Source of the DNA: Strigamia acuminata | Lineage: Eukaryota > Arthropoda > Chilopoda > Geophilomorpha > Linotaeniidae | Direction: 5' to 3' | DNA length: 64,000 nt | Assembly (NCBI GenBank): GCA_949358305.1 | Contig: OX442314.1 | Location: 22,067,060 to 22,131,059, forward strand | Shown: one piece after another, positions 1 through 13,100 of the stretch | Layout of the letters: every line of letters starts with the position of its first letter | Numbering within the stretch: the stretch's first letter is position 1 | Notes under the pieces: generated by a model | What the model was told of the DNA's origin: nothing | The model's database searches: none | Seen by the model: only the letters and a program-made list of their open reading frames with translations | Program-made: the position numbers and the translations under genes

Positions 1-3000
1 GGGTTATGTCAGTGGTGAGAGCAGTCATTTAGAAATTTTTAGAGGCTTGGGCACTGGTCCATGCGCAGCTTCGTGCTCAAATTGGCTTTTGGTAGCATGG
101 ACAGAAAATTGGATTAGCATGTTTGATCAAAGTTAATGGAATGCAGTGAGTAAAAGAAGGGAATAATGTCCATTGAGGTGTGGAACAACGGGGGAAAAGG
201 GCGAGAGAAAGAGAGAGAGAGAGAAAGGGTCTTAAGTCAATTTTGTTTAGATATTTAAATGTAAATTAAACCTGGTTTTATTCAAAGGACTTGATTTGAA
301 ATTCAAATAGGGGCTTACATTTTATTTGTGCAATTTAGTTGGTATTTTAAATAAATATTTGTGATTGTGGAGACAGTTACTGTGGTGTAATGGCTGTTTC
401 AATAAAGAATCATGTGGATTTTTCAATTGGCTTTTGCTCTTTCTCGTCGAACGGCATGATGTATAGGCACAAATATTTGCATTGCATTCATTTAGTTGGG
501 AGTGCAAGACACTAGCAGTTGGATCTTTAAGTAATGCAATGGTTGACACATTTGGAATCCTCTTCTAATCTCTTTGGGCGAATAAAACCGATCGTTTGCT
601 GTAGTGATGAATTTCTCGGTTCTCTTGCTGTAATTTGTATATTATTCATGCTCACCAATGCAGTTTGCGCTCGGTATGTTGATGCCAAACTGCGCATCAC
701 ATTCTGCGCATGCGTTTAACATGGCGATTGTCAAGCTTGTTGCACACAAAGGAATGAAACAACAATATTTCGGTACCATGCTGTAAATTACTTTTTTTAA
801 TGAGTTTATTGTTGTTTATTTACTTTATTTTAGCATTATTAGGCCTAATACTGCTAAATAATAACGGGAATTAGCAAATCATCAGTATAAATTTGGTGTC
901 AAGACTGAACGGCTTAATTGAGGTTTTTTTTTTATTTAGACCAAGTTTAGATAAGTTTTGTTGTCTAAAATGTGAGTTTAGTCTGGTTTAAATTACCGGT
1001 AGATAGACTAGATTAAATGACTTTTCGATTACAGCTACTGACAACTGTTGGCGTCGAGCAATGCCCATTCCTGTGTTAATTTGGCCAAAATGACGTCAGC
1101 AATTTCGAGTGGCTTGTTTATCTTAATTACTACTAAGCAGTGGAGTGGTGTCGAAGTGACTCCGTGCAACATAGCATTAACCAGTGCTAGCGATGCACGT
1201 TTCCCTCCCTTATCTAGTCTTGATTAGGCCTATGCTCTGTTTTTAAACGGAAAAGCCTAACTTGGCGCCAAGTCACGCGAATATCTTGCAAACTACAGTG
1301 TTGAGCTTGCTGGCTTCTATTTCCAATTTGATGAAGACGCTGTATATAGACCATTACTTAGATTACTCATAAAAAATTTGAAGTTTATTGATTTGAAAGC
1401 ACGTATGACCTTGCAAGTTTCTGCACCGATATTACCTTGGTTGTCAATTTGAGCAGTAATGATCGAACATTGCATTGATTAGCAATTTGTTTAAAGATTA
1501 AAGTGTAAAGCAAACGTGTGAGGGCATTGATCATTGATGATGTGGTGTATGGGTATTTAGAACGACTAATGATGGCCCTCTTGTGCAGAAGATACGGGCT
1601 CTCATCTCCACACGTTGTGAGGATACGAATGTAAGAAGTCCAGTCTTTTACTTTTCGCGAAATCTTTGAAGAAATCGCTTTGATAGACGTCTGGAGGCTG
1701 AATGTAGGTTGCATTGCTGCAAGTTCAGGAAGGGACTCCCTATTGTTTCACCATGCCTTTGTTTCTCATATTGATGGTGAGTGTGAATGCTTGAAAAATA
1801 GAAATCTTTGATGGAAGCAACAAAAATTTGAATAATTTGAGTAATTGTGGGGTCACTACAAACCAAGTGGTATATCCCATTGTACAGTAGGTATCCCATC
1901 CATTGGTTAATATAAATAGCGCTAGGCTTTAGGTAGAAAACTATTTGTTTTGTTTTTGTTAGATTTTGGAAAAATGAGGTCAGGTGATACGATCATGTGA
2001 TTGTAATCTATGAGAAAAACCATTGCATTATAACATTGTTAATTTGTAGTTTTCTGAAATAGATGCTTAGTACACAAATAGCACCCAAAAATGATTTATT
2101 TTTAATGATTTTTGGTTACCAAATGGGATGTACCCTTTGTTTTGTAGTGATTGTTAATTATAGTGTATTTCAATTTGATAGAAGCAGTTTTGTAAATTTA
2201 TTTGTGATTTTTAGGTCAAAGGATTGATTTTTGATGAGATATCAAGTGATGTGTATTCACTGCTTGTTCTGCTCATGAGACATGATGCGCTCTTTGGGGT
2301 AGGAATGTTTGTATGCACGCGGGGTTTCTTTCGCTGAATGAAACAAAAGATTGGATTTTTAGTCTGATCTACTAATTTCCTGCGGTTTCTTTCTTTTTCT
2401 TTCTTTCTTTTTCTTTCTTTTTTGCTCAATATCCATTAATTCTGGTTTTGAAATCTCAAGTTTCAACGGCCTCTGGTTTCATCAATGGCTTGTTGGATAG
2501 ACAAGCAAGATGGTAGATTAAAAGGAAGACAAAAAAGATGAAAGACAAAGAATCGTTGGGGTGATTATGCGAAAGCATTGGAGCGAATGATTTAAAGTGG
2601 TTCATTTTGTGAACTGTCGACTGATTGGTTGGTGCGGGATTCTTAATTGGATAAGCAAGCGGCTGGGAAAAGTTGGCGAAGTTAAATCTTTGCGAGTGTC
2701 CTTTGGTACAAAGGAGCATTAATCTGCAACGAGGAGGGAAAAGGAAATTCGAAAGTTGGCAGAGGAGAAATGCTGAGTAGGTTGGAAAATAATTGGATAA
2801 ACAATATTTAAGGCAGAGGAAGTTTTTTTATCACTAAATGAAAAATTAAAGAGATGACTGGAATTATAAAGAAACTGTGGTGCTCGTTTTTGGGTATATT
2901 TGAGAGAAGTGGTGCAAATATCATTTTTTGGTATTCATTATTTCGAATTGCATATTTACGCTACTAATAATTAAAGATGCTGTTTTTGCGGAAAATAAAA

Positions 3001-4003
3001 GTCCTCCAAAATGTTTTCTTAGTTGTGGATAATGCAAATGGAGCATTTTTAAATCTCGCAAAATCTTGCCAAATCTTGCAAAATTTCGCGAGGTCTTGTA
3101 GTGGTACATCAGTGTGGCAGCCATTTTGAATGTGTTTGCACAAGTAAAAGTGGTCTTAAAAAATAGATCCATTTTGACATTTTTGTAGAGTCTGGAGTGG
3201 GGTTTGGGAAAATATTGGCCATTTCGAGAGAGTTATTGATAAAAAAAAATGTTTTAACAGTTGCGCAAAAAGGAAAAAAAAATACTTTGTTCACTGATAT
3301 TAAGTGGTGTCTTGGGTTTCTATCATGTTTTTTAGTATTTTTTTCCCACAAGAAGACCTTTTGTTCTCTAGATTTATTGCTGCCAACGATAAAACCAGTG
3401 GACTGCATTTGCTGGTCAATCTTCCTTTCTTTCTTTTTATTTTATTTGTCTTTTCTTTTTTTTTAATTTTTTAGGCACAAAGTGGACAGTAGGTGGCATT
3501 GTGTTATTGAAATGTAAAGCTGGAGCGCTGCATGTGGCGGGGATATTGTTGCTCTGCACAAATTGAAATGGATTGGACCCGCTTTGACATTGGAGATTAA
3601 TTGGGATTAGTTAACGGAGCATGTGTGACATAGAGTAAAGTGCTGTTGTTGTTGTTGCACGGTAATGTTGTTATACAACACGAAAATATGCATGGAAAAT
3701 TGATGTTGTGGTAAAGTTGTACGATGATATAGTGGGCATATTTTGCGGCAACGTGAGACGGGTGAAATAACACTTTATTAATATTGGATGTAGCTCTTAC
3801 CTCGTTTTACACGGATTATTCGCGAGAGTTAAAATGTATAATTTATTGCGGACAAGCACGCATTGATCGCTCTTACCTGTTGATGTAGTGTAGCGGCCAA
3901 ATGTTGATGGTTAAAACGCCATTGGTCTTAATTTAATGCCTTGATTAAAGCGAGTTATTTATTACTATATTATATTTTTTCTCTCGTTTTTTTGGGTGTG
4001 TAG
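1..4003. other. Non-coding stretch upstream of the first recognised tubby exon
   Basis: No convincing coding exon was found on either strand. Open frames here are short, and their translations look like random AT-rich sequence. There is a short GA-rich run near 205-222 and several poly-T runs. The Tubby family has a further N-terminal exon (start Met and the first part of the IFT-A-binding helix), and it was not recognised here. It must end in phase 0 to join the exon at 4004, and probably lies left of the window. The stretch is best read as 5' intron of the tubby gene. Confidence 0.5.
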
Positions 4004-4157
4004 AAGCAGTTATTGGAGCAGAAGCAGAAGGTGAAACGACAAGCGCCTTCTGTGATTCAAGTGAATGATGCGCGACCACTGTCTGCGAGAAAAGCACCAA
4101 ATAAAAGAGAAGAATCACGACCGCTGATGACTGGATATTCTCAGCAAAATCTGCATG
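4004..4157 (+). CDS. Tubby exon carrying the IFT-A-binding helix
   Basis: This exon follows a T-rich tract ending in TAG and stops before GTAGGT. It starts in phase 0 and ends in phase 1. It encodes [15 protein letters not shown] followed by a segment with RPLSARK and [10 protein letters not shown]. This matches the conserved N-terminal block of TUB/TULP3, where a basic amphipathic helix contacts the IFT-A complex and is followed by an E-x-x-PL motif. The assignment rests on family similarity. The start codon must lie further left. Confidence 0.85.
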
Positions 4158-7100
4158 GTAGGTGGTTGTAAAAATTAATTTATAGTCGTGGGGTAGTCAC
4201 GGATCTATAAAGTTTAATTGCAATTTTCATAGCGCTCGACTATCTCGGAATTTATCAGTTTATGATTATGATTTATTATGCAAGAAATTTTTTTTTATTT
4301 TTTTTTAATTTTTCTTTATGTTGGGAGAAAATCGTGAGAATAAAATGGCAATTTGGAAGTTGTGTTTTTAAGCTTAAGGGAGCGCTGCGTCCGTTTTAAC
4401 GTGAATTTCAATACTTTGTGCAGGGATGGTATTAAAATGCGTTAACTTTCGTTAATTATAACGTGATTGGTGATTTATTATGTCGTAATTGAGACATATT
4501 AGATGAGGTTTGTATTAATTATGATGTTTACATAATATTTATGGCGTTTTATTGATGTGAATTAAATGTAAATGTTACATTTTCATTTTCATAGGGATTG
4601 GTAACAGCTTGATGTAAAGGTTTCGGTGGCGGTAGTGACGCTGTGCCCATCTGAAGCGAAATTGCATGGGTTTTTGATCAGGCATGAGCGTGACAGTTTT
4701 TTGGGGGTTACAAAGGAAAAGCAATAGGTTTGAACAGCGGGGGCACTTTTGTAGCAATTTCATGTCAGTTTTTTAATGTGATTTATAAAGATTGGTTTAT
4801 ATTGTGGAGAAAGACGCGATATTGCAGCCGCAAAGTGCATTGTGGGTTAGACATGCACCTGCCAAAATCGCAGCTGATTCAACATGTTAAAATAAAACGT
4901 AAAGTGAGCGGGAACAAGTGCCATTTATATTGTGAGGATGGGAAAAGTTTGAGGGTTTGGGATTGGAAATAGGGCGGCTTATGGTGATATCGGGCATTGT
5001 GTTTGAAGATGTTATTATACGGGAAAAAATGGTGTGGGATTTAGAAATGCGGTGATTCAGTGGATGTTGATTCATTTCAATTTCCATGTTGTAGGAAGTT
5101 GGGATTTTATATTTTTTTATATTTGGGGTTATATTTTTAGGGTTTTGGGTTTGTTAAGGATCTGTTGAATGTTTAATGGGTTTCTATGATTTCTGATGGA
5201 TGTGAAGAATTGGGTTTGTGCGGTATCTGATGGGTTCGAAGAATATTTAATGGTTTTTTTTATTTTTTTATGTGTTTGTCAAATATTTAGTGGTTTCGTA
5301 TATGATTTCTTATGGATTCGTGGATTATTTAAGGGCTAAACACGATTTTGTAGAATATTTAATAAGAGACTTTGTGCTTGGTTATTATATCATTTATAAT
5401 TTATAAATAAAAATATAATAAGTTTTCAAATTTTGTGAAATAAAATTATCCCAATTTTTGCTGCACTAGGGAAAATTCCAACTTTTATGATACAGTATTT
5501 ATTTTAAAATGTACAGTTGGACTCTTGTTTGCTATACAAGTATTAATCAAGTATTATCATCTGTTGATGTCTGGTGTTTCACCTAGTGGCAAAATAAAAA
5601 TTACTCACGATTTTAATTGTCAGCATAGAGTGAGGGTCCAGTTTTTTGAACGCGACTGTACATTTATGGCAAGTGCGTAAGTAATGAATTTACGCAATTT
5701 CGACAAAGTGTGGTATGGATAATGAATCAACAAAACGTTTTATGAATTAAGTGAAATCAAATAAAATCTGTTTAATTATTTAACAAATAATTTTTTTTAA
5801 TCAAAATATAATTCTTAAACGAAAAAAAAAAACAATTTTATTTGAGTCTTACTTTTTATTTATATTTCATATCTCTGAAGGTATACGTGTACACGCAGGG
5901 CAACTGTGCGATAGCACTTATCAGTGGCTGTCACTAGGTGCGTTGAAAATTGAAAAGGAGATGTGAATAGCCCTTATTTGCCTTTTGAAAAAGTGACTTC
6001 TCATTGAATATGCCTCAACTGACTTGAAAAACAGTTTATTTTGAGGGATTTTAAGTTTTAGAATAGGTAAACCTATTCAAACGAACAATTAAAAGACTTG
6101 ATTTTTACAATGGAAGATGTTTTAATCAGTGATGAATACACGATACAATCAGGTTATTAATTTTCTCTTGAAACGTCGGAGTAATTTTTCAAAAATATTT
6201 GAATAAATCTTAATCTTAGTTTTGTTTACGCACAATCAAAATGATTTATTAAAAACTTCATACTTTTACAGACATAAAAGAAGGAAGTCTCTCTCTTTTT
6301 CTTTTTCTTTGGGTTGGGAGTGAAATTCTTACATTTTTTGTTAACACTTGAGTGCTAACACTAAAGACTGAGAGAAATGTTTTGAGTTCTGTCAAGTGGA
6401 AGACATCTACTTGTTGACAAAACTTGAGTTTCATATTTTGCTTTTTGCATTTATTTTTGGGATTGTTGATTATCATAAAGAAGGAATTTTTTTTTCATAC
6501 GTTAGTATGGTGGTTGGTTGGCCTGTTTTATATATGGCATAAATGGATGGTACACTTTGCTTTTCTCGTGTGTTTTTGGGCTGATTTATTGAAGTTAAAT
6601 GGATGAAGGTACAAAGATGGTAGTTTGGTTGCTTGGAAGATTCATGAGGAGGTGAAGACTTGAATTGAAATCTTGTGATTTTGTTTTAACCGTAGGGATG
6701 GTTTTTATCAAAAGTTTTATGGTTTTTCTTCTTTTTTTGTCTTTATTGGACTTTGTACTAAATGGGTGGGCATTTTTTCAAAATGAAATAAATTGTCTTT
6801 GTAATGGAAATGGGGGTGCACGTTTATAGATGTGTTGCTTGGTTTAATCAATATTTTTTAATGTTGTATGCATTTTTCATGATTTTTTTTTTAATAAACA
6901 TCTGGAAGCAGTTTGTTTAAATTAAGAATCATGGTTCGAGGGAAGAATGGGAATGAGAATTATTGTAAAAAACAAAATTAAATTTATTATTATTATTATT
7001 TATTTTTTAAATATTTTATTGAAGAAGGGTATGGGAATTTTTGAATTTGAGTTTGTTTTGTTTTGATTTGAAATTATTCCATTTGGTTTGACGTTTTCGT

Positions 7101-10100
7101 AAAAGATTTACTTAAATCTATGAATTGTTCATGAATGGATTTATTGAAAGAGTAATTTAATCTCTTGTGGAATATTTTTTTTTTCTTTTGCTGAAAAACA
7201 CACAAGTTTATTTTGTGATACAGTTTCTGTTTCATTGTCATAAATTTACAATTCAAGATAAGAAATAATGGATGGAATGTAGAGTTTTTGAAAAATAGAG
7301 CTACTTTCTATGTATATATATATATATACATTCAAGAATAATCAATATAAATTTAAACATCATTTCTTGGAAATTGTGCAAGAAAAACATGGATGTCACA
7401 GGAAAGAGAAAAATCCATTTGAAACCATTAGACGTTCTGCAAAACAGAAACCCAAGAAAAATATGGTCTTGTGATGTTAATTATGGTTTAGAAATTAATT
7501 AAAATCTGAAGTTTCTGTGAAACAGAATGTTATTTTAATTGTAACACGATAGAGATAATAAATCTTCTATGAATTCATCTCCAGTTTGACTATACAGTTG
7601 CGGCTAAATTTAGATTTAAACTTGTTTGGTGGTCATTTGCTGTTTTTAAGCAGTGTTTTGGCAGATTAGGTGATTGTTAAGCTCATTAAGTAAGCTGACA
7701 TTTCAATCAGCTTGCCCATTGCCTAACTGCTCGTAAGTGGCTTAAACATTAAGCATTTTCAATAAAGAATTAACACAATTTGAGATAGCACATTCATTAA
7801 CAAAGCGTGTACAAAAATCATCTATATCTAGGAAAATATCTATGAAAATTCGTAGTTTTTATGTTTCGCCTCCCAAATTTCCGATTTAAAAAACGAAAAG
7901 GCTCGGACTCAGAGTAGTTCTGAGCCGGAACGTGAAGTGAAGTTAGGTTGTTTGAACATGTCGGTTTGGTTGAACAAAAGCATATCGGTTTGTGATTCTG
8001 TTGGGAGTTCCGGGTAGCTTAACCGTGCAGCAAATGGGGGATTTGGGTTCGACTACTCAGAGTCCGAGACGTTTCATTTTTTCAATGTGAAATTTGAAGG
8101 CGGGCCGCAAAGATCATGAATTTTCTGGATATATTACCAGAAAGTTCCGGCATTGAAAAAATCTAATACAAAAATCACTTGTTAACACGACAAAACTCGT
8201 TTCATGACTCTTTAATGCCTAGTTCACACTTGAACCACTTATGTAGAAGTTGCGACTTTTAGAAAGTGAATGATTCCTCCAAAGGTTATACTTTTTATCA
8301 TGTCATCATGAGGGTGAGGGTCAACATGGGATTTTGCACGAAGTAATGCGACGGTGTTATGCTTAATTTCATTGAATGCACAGAGGTGACATCGCAAAAC
8401 CAAATTTTACATTGGGTTTGTAGTATTCTTCCAAGATGAGAATGGCAGAATTTACTTTTGTAAGGAATTTTGTAATATTGTTGCAGTACAGAGTATGTGC
8501 AAAAATATTTAATTAATTTGAGTTTATTAACACTTTACAAGAAACATTACATGAGTAAAAATCTCAGGGCTTGCAATTTCACAGCTAGTGAAGTGTGTGA
8601 TAACACTAGGGTGTGTGACCTCATGTTAGGCATAGTTGGGAAGCAGATGGAAAGGAAAATTACATGCTATTGATTTGTACTTTAGTCTCACTAGATAAAA
8701 GCAAGCACTCTTTCAGTGTGTTGAAAAAAACCTTTAATTGATCCCTAAGAATCCAAGTCACAGCTATTTGGAAATGTGCTGTGAAATCAATTGGGAATTG
8801 ACACTATTAAGCGGATTAAATAAGCTTTTACATATGTCGAGACGTAAAAAAGAAAGTGGTTACTTTACTATCTGTTAGTGCTGTGTCATCAAGCAGTGAC
8901 CTTTGACACTGCAAACGAATTAATGTCCAACTATTTCCATCAGACTGATTACTGCAGCTGCAATAAATCATTTATTTTTTTTCCTTTTATTTCTTTTGGA
9001 GTTTGCCCTTTCTCCTCTTGTCTTTTCTTCTTGGTGAAATCAATTTGTGCTGTTGATTCTTCTGCATGCCTTGACTCCACTTCCTGGAGGAGCCGAAATT
9101 CCATGGAGAAAATTGTGGGTAAAAGCATTTAAGATTTTTTTTTTGTCTTAGGGTTTCTTGTCTTTCTCTCTCTTTTTTTCTCTCATCAGTTGTTGGTTGT
9201 CTTTTGGCCCATGAAAAGAGAGGTCTTTATGTTGTTGGAAAGCAAAGTGCCCAAGAGTTCAAAGTTGAAGACAAGCTGAAAGCATTTAGAGGCTTTTCTC
9301 AAGGGGGTCAGGACTGGTGAAGGGCTTTTCATTTAGTAAAAAGGGAGGACAAGTTAAGTAAAAAGGATTAGGCGGTTCGGTGTGAGTGAATAGTTAAAAT
9401 GTTGCAGGGAGGGTTTTCGAGGTTTTTGTACAGGAAGGGACATAAAAAAGTGTTTAAAGCTGTAAAAGAGGCAATGAAAATAGTTTGCATAATTTAGAAA
9501 TGGGTTTTAAGTTGAGTGAGTTGCCAAGAAATTGTTTTAAAGCTTCCTTATCGTTTGAATTTCAATGTTATGGCACTCATTTTATAGTATGTTGGGGGAA
9601 TTATTAGAAAATTAACTACACTGGGAGGCCTTTCAACAAGCTTTTGCTGCTCGAATTACTAAGAGAAGGCAATTACTTAGAAGTTTTCTTGTTGTTGGCT
9701 AACATTAGTGTCATAGTTTTATATTTTTTTCTCTTTTTAATCACCAGGCGCTTCTGGATGAGGTTTTATAAATGTTTAGACAATTGATCAAAGTGGATGG
9801 TCACTGGGTTTGGACTCTTGTGGTCAGCATTTTATTGTTTTTTCTATTGGTTTTTTTTTTTTTGAGTGATGGGAAAGTGAATTATATTTGTTTATAACGA
9901 TTTTTGTATTTTTGTAATTTTTATTTTTTTGGGTTATTTATTTTCTTTTATAGGTTTGATAATAAAATAAATCTTAATCCAATTTGGCTTGACAAATGTG
10001 AGTTGAATGGAAAATTGAGGAGCAAGTGGGGTTTAATTAAAAACTCGGATCTTCTGATTTTTTTTTTACCCACTCTTTTTTTTTCTTTCTTTATGGGGTT

Positions 10101-13100
10101 TAAAGGGGGAGGAAATTGGATTAAATTATTCATTTTGACTTTAGAGAATAAAAAAATTGAGAAAATATTTTTTTTTGTATTTATTTATTAATTATTTATT
10201 TTTAGTTTATTATTTCTAATTTTTTTTTATCTTTATTTATTAGTTATTTATTTTTTAAATTATTTTTTTTTATCTAACATATCTGCTTTTCGAACTTGGT
10301 TGCCATGACCATGTGTTGACATGGAGCCAAAGGACTTTAGAATAGAGTGGCAACATAAAAGCCAAATCTATGGGCTAGGTCGAATAAATCTTGGCTGAAG
10401 TTAGATACCACCGCAAGGCCTATTGACCGGCCACCACAGCTTGACTACTGGTTACAGGAGTCAGATTGACAACTTTGACATGTTTATCAAAATTTCTGTG
10501 ACCAGTTTGTGATAGTGTGTATATTTTTTTTTTTACTTTAATTGAGAATGGACACTAAAAATAGCCATAAACCATTATCAAAAACTGCAAAAACAGAAAC
10601 CACAACTAGAATTGTTTTTTCTCAAGCGGTTTGTGCCTGGTTTTAGTTTTTACAACCAAATTCAAAATGGCTCCCACACGAGTTAGGTCAGGGAGTCGAA
10701 CTTCCAATTGTCAAAATGCTTGTAGGTGAAGCAGCTATCACCAAGCAGAATTGTGTTGGAAGAAGTGGACCATAATTCGTTGATTGGGTGAAAATGAAGG
10801 GATTTTAATTGCCATTTACTTGTAAAACTCAACAACTAAATAAACAGACACGAAAACGAAATTATCTCGCACATATTCGTTGTTCGGGTTCTTTTGTCTG
10901 TTGTTTGTGTGATTTGATTTATTAAACCATACGCAGACAGACATTAATGTGATGTCTGGCTCGACTGGTTGTTACTGGTGGAAACCCCACCTCAGTAATA
11001 AATGAGATTTAAAAGTGCCGTTACTACCGAGTACCGAACATTTTCTTAATTGGCACGAGACCTCCAACACAACAAGTGTGAATGCAGAAATTTAGAGGTT
11101 TGTTCGCATTAAGTAATGTAAACGTTGCCCAAAGCTGTAGTCGATTTTTATTTAGATAATGTTTACTTGTGAACAAACCAGAAATTCAATAATCTGTTGA
11201 AACAGTTAAATAATAAGTGTCAGATGGTGATGTCAATGACACCATGAAAATTAACCTTTGGCCTTGCAAAGGGATGAAAAAATGGCAATTACAAAGTTGC
11301 ACGGTTTGTTTTGTATGAAATAGTTGCTTTTTCTAGATTTTAACTATTTGTAATAACAGCAGAGATATTGAATGATGTTTAACAATTTGTTTTATTTCTG
11401 TAGTCATTGCCTTCTGAAAGAGTGATGTTAAACTGCATTACATTTTATCTTTAATTTCAGCCGACAAATAAAGTTAAAATCTGATAAAAGGAATTTTTCT
11501 ATAGCAAACAAACCGTATGCTCTTTGTAATTGAACATTTTCTCATATCTCTAACAGTTTAAAAGTTACAAAAAGGTGGTTGACCATGATTCCAAAGTCAA
11601 GGGTCAATTTTCTTAGTTCCATTGAAATCACCACCCAACATTTCCTATTTAACTGTTTGAACAGATTTTTGAATTTCTGGTTTGTTCTTCCGTAATTCGC
11701 TGGAACACTTTAAAGTCAACACTTTAAAGTACACCACAGTTTTTCACTAAAAAAAACTGAGCCCTTTGAATCTGTTGTAGAATTTAAATAAGTAAATTAC
11801 GTGTAGAAGCGATGGAAGAGTCTTTTTTTCAAATTTGCACTGCAGCAAATGTTTTTAATGGTGAAAATGGAAGGCGTAGTCCTGATATAATAACAGCAGC
11901 CGTGGCCGGAATATGAATTAATCCAATATTCCGAGAGCAACGAGTTGACTGCATGCCTCGTTTCATATTAACATTGGGCAGAAGAGCGGTTGGTTTTACT
12001 GTCGCAGAATGGCAATGCAATTGGTGCATTAGGAGATGAAGTTGGACTGTGTAGTTTAGTCATCTTCGGATCACCAATTGCGGCGTTTATTGCCGTTTTT
12101 AATATTTAGAAAGTCAAGAATGAAATATTACCGACCACGCCCGATTAGCATGCACCGCTGGCCTGCACCGCTGGCCTGCACCATACTTCTTTTCACCTTG
12201 ACCGGAATTAAGAATCGGTTTGATGGAGCAGAAGGAAGATGGTCGTGCACAGGAATCAGCTTGCTGCAATAATTCTCGCGCCGCACATCTTCCATCTCTT
12301 TCACCAAGATCGTAATTTCCTTTCAGATGACCGTCATCCATCAACATAGTGGACACTGGATGCCAGTAATGGCGCCGACGGACGCGGGGGAATTATAAAA
12401 GGAGTTTTTTGTTTAATACTTTGATGAAAAAAAGTTTTTTTTGATGCCATTTTAATGGGTGAAAGAGGAGGAAATGAGGAATGGAGAATCCCCTATGGAT
12501 TTTGCTAGCAGGACTTTGGAAAGTCAAGTGGCAATTGATTTATTTTTTTTCTCTCGTAATGGTAAGAATGAAATATAAGTTTTCCTCCCGTCTATATTTT
12601 CTTTTCTGGTGCACATGGTCAGCCATGCAGGGATAAAATAGACTTGCATGAATAATAAATGCGGTAGAAAATGGAAAATGGGGGTTTGACAAATTCCTTC
12701 TTTAAAAAAGTGTTTGGTGTCGAATTTTTTTTCTTTTCTTTTCTTTTTGGGTGGGGACGCGTGGGGAATATTTTATTTGATGGTCTTGGAGTAAGAGTTG
12801 GGGTATGGCGGAGTATTACTTAGAAATCCAACTAAATGTAAATACCGGTAAGATTCACTGAAGTGTGACAGTCATGGTATGGTAGCATTCTGCATTGTGG
12901 TGTTTCTGTAAACAGCAAACACAGAAGAGAAAATGGATGTGGGCGTGATTATTTTGGTTGAGTTTTTGTGAGTTTTACAAGATAACGGCAATTGAAATTC
13001 CTTCATTGTACGAATTACGGTCCACATCGTCTTCATTGAATACAATTCTGCTGGAACTCACGTTTTTTGGTAGTGGGTGCTTCACTTGGAAACATTATAA

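Noticed and set aside
1385-1899. Two overlapping minus-strand open frames
   Set aside because: Random-looking translations, no splice support, no family similarity.
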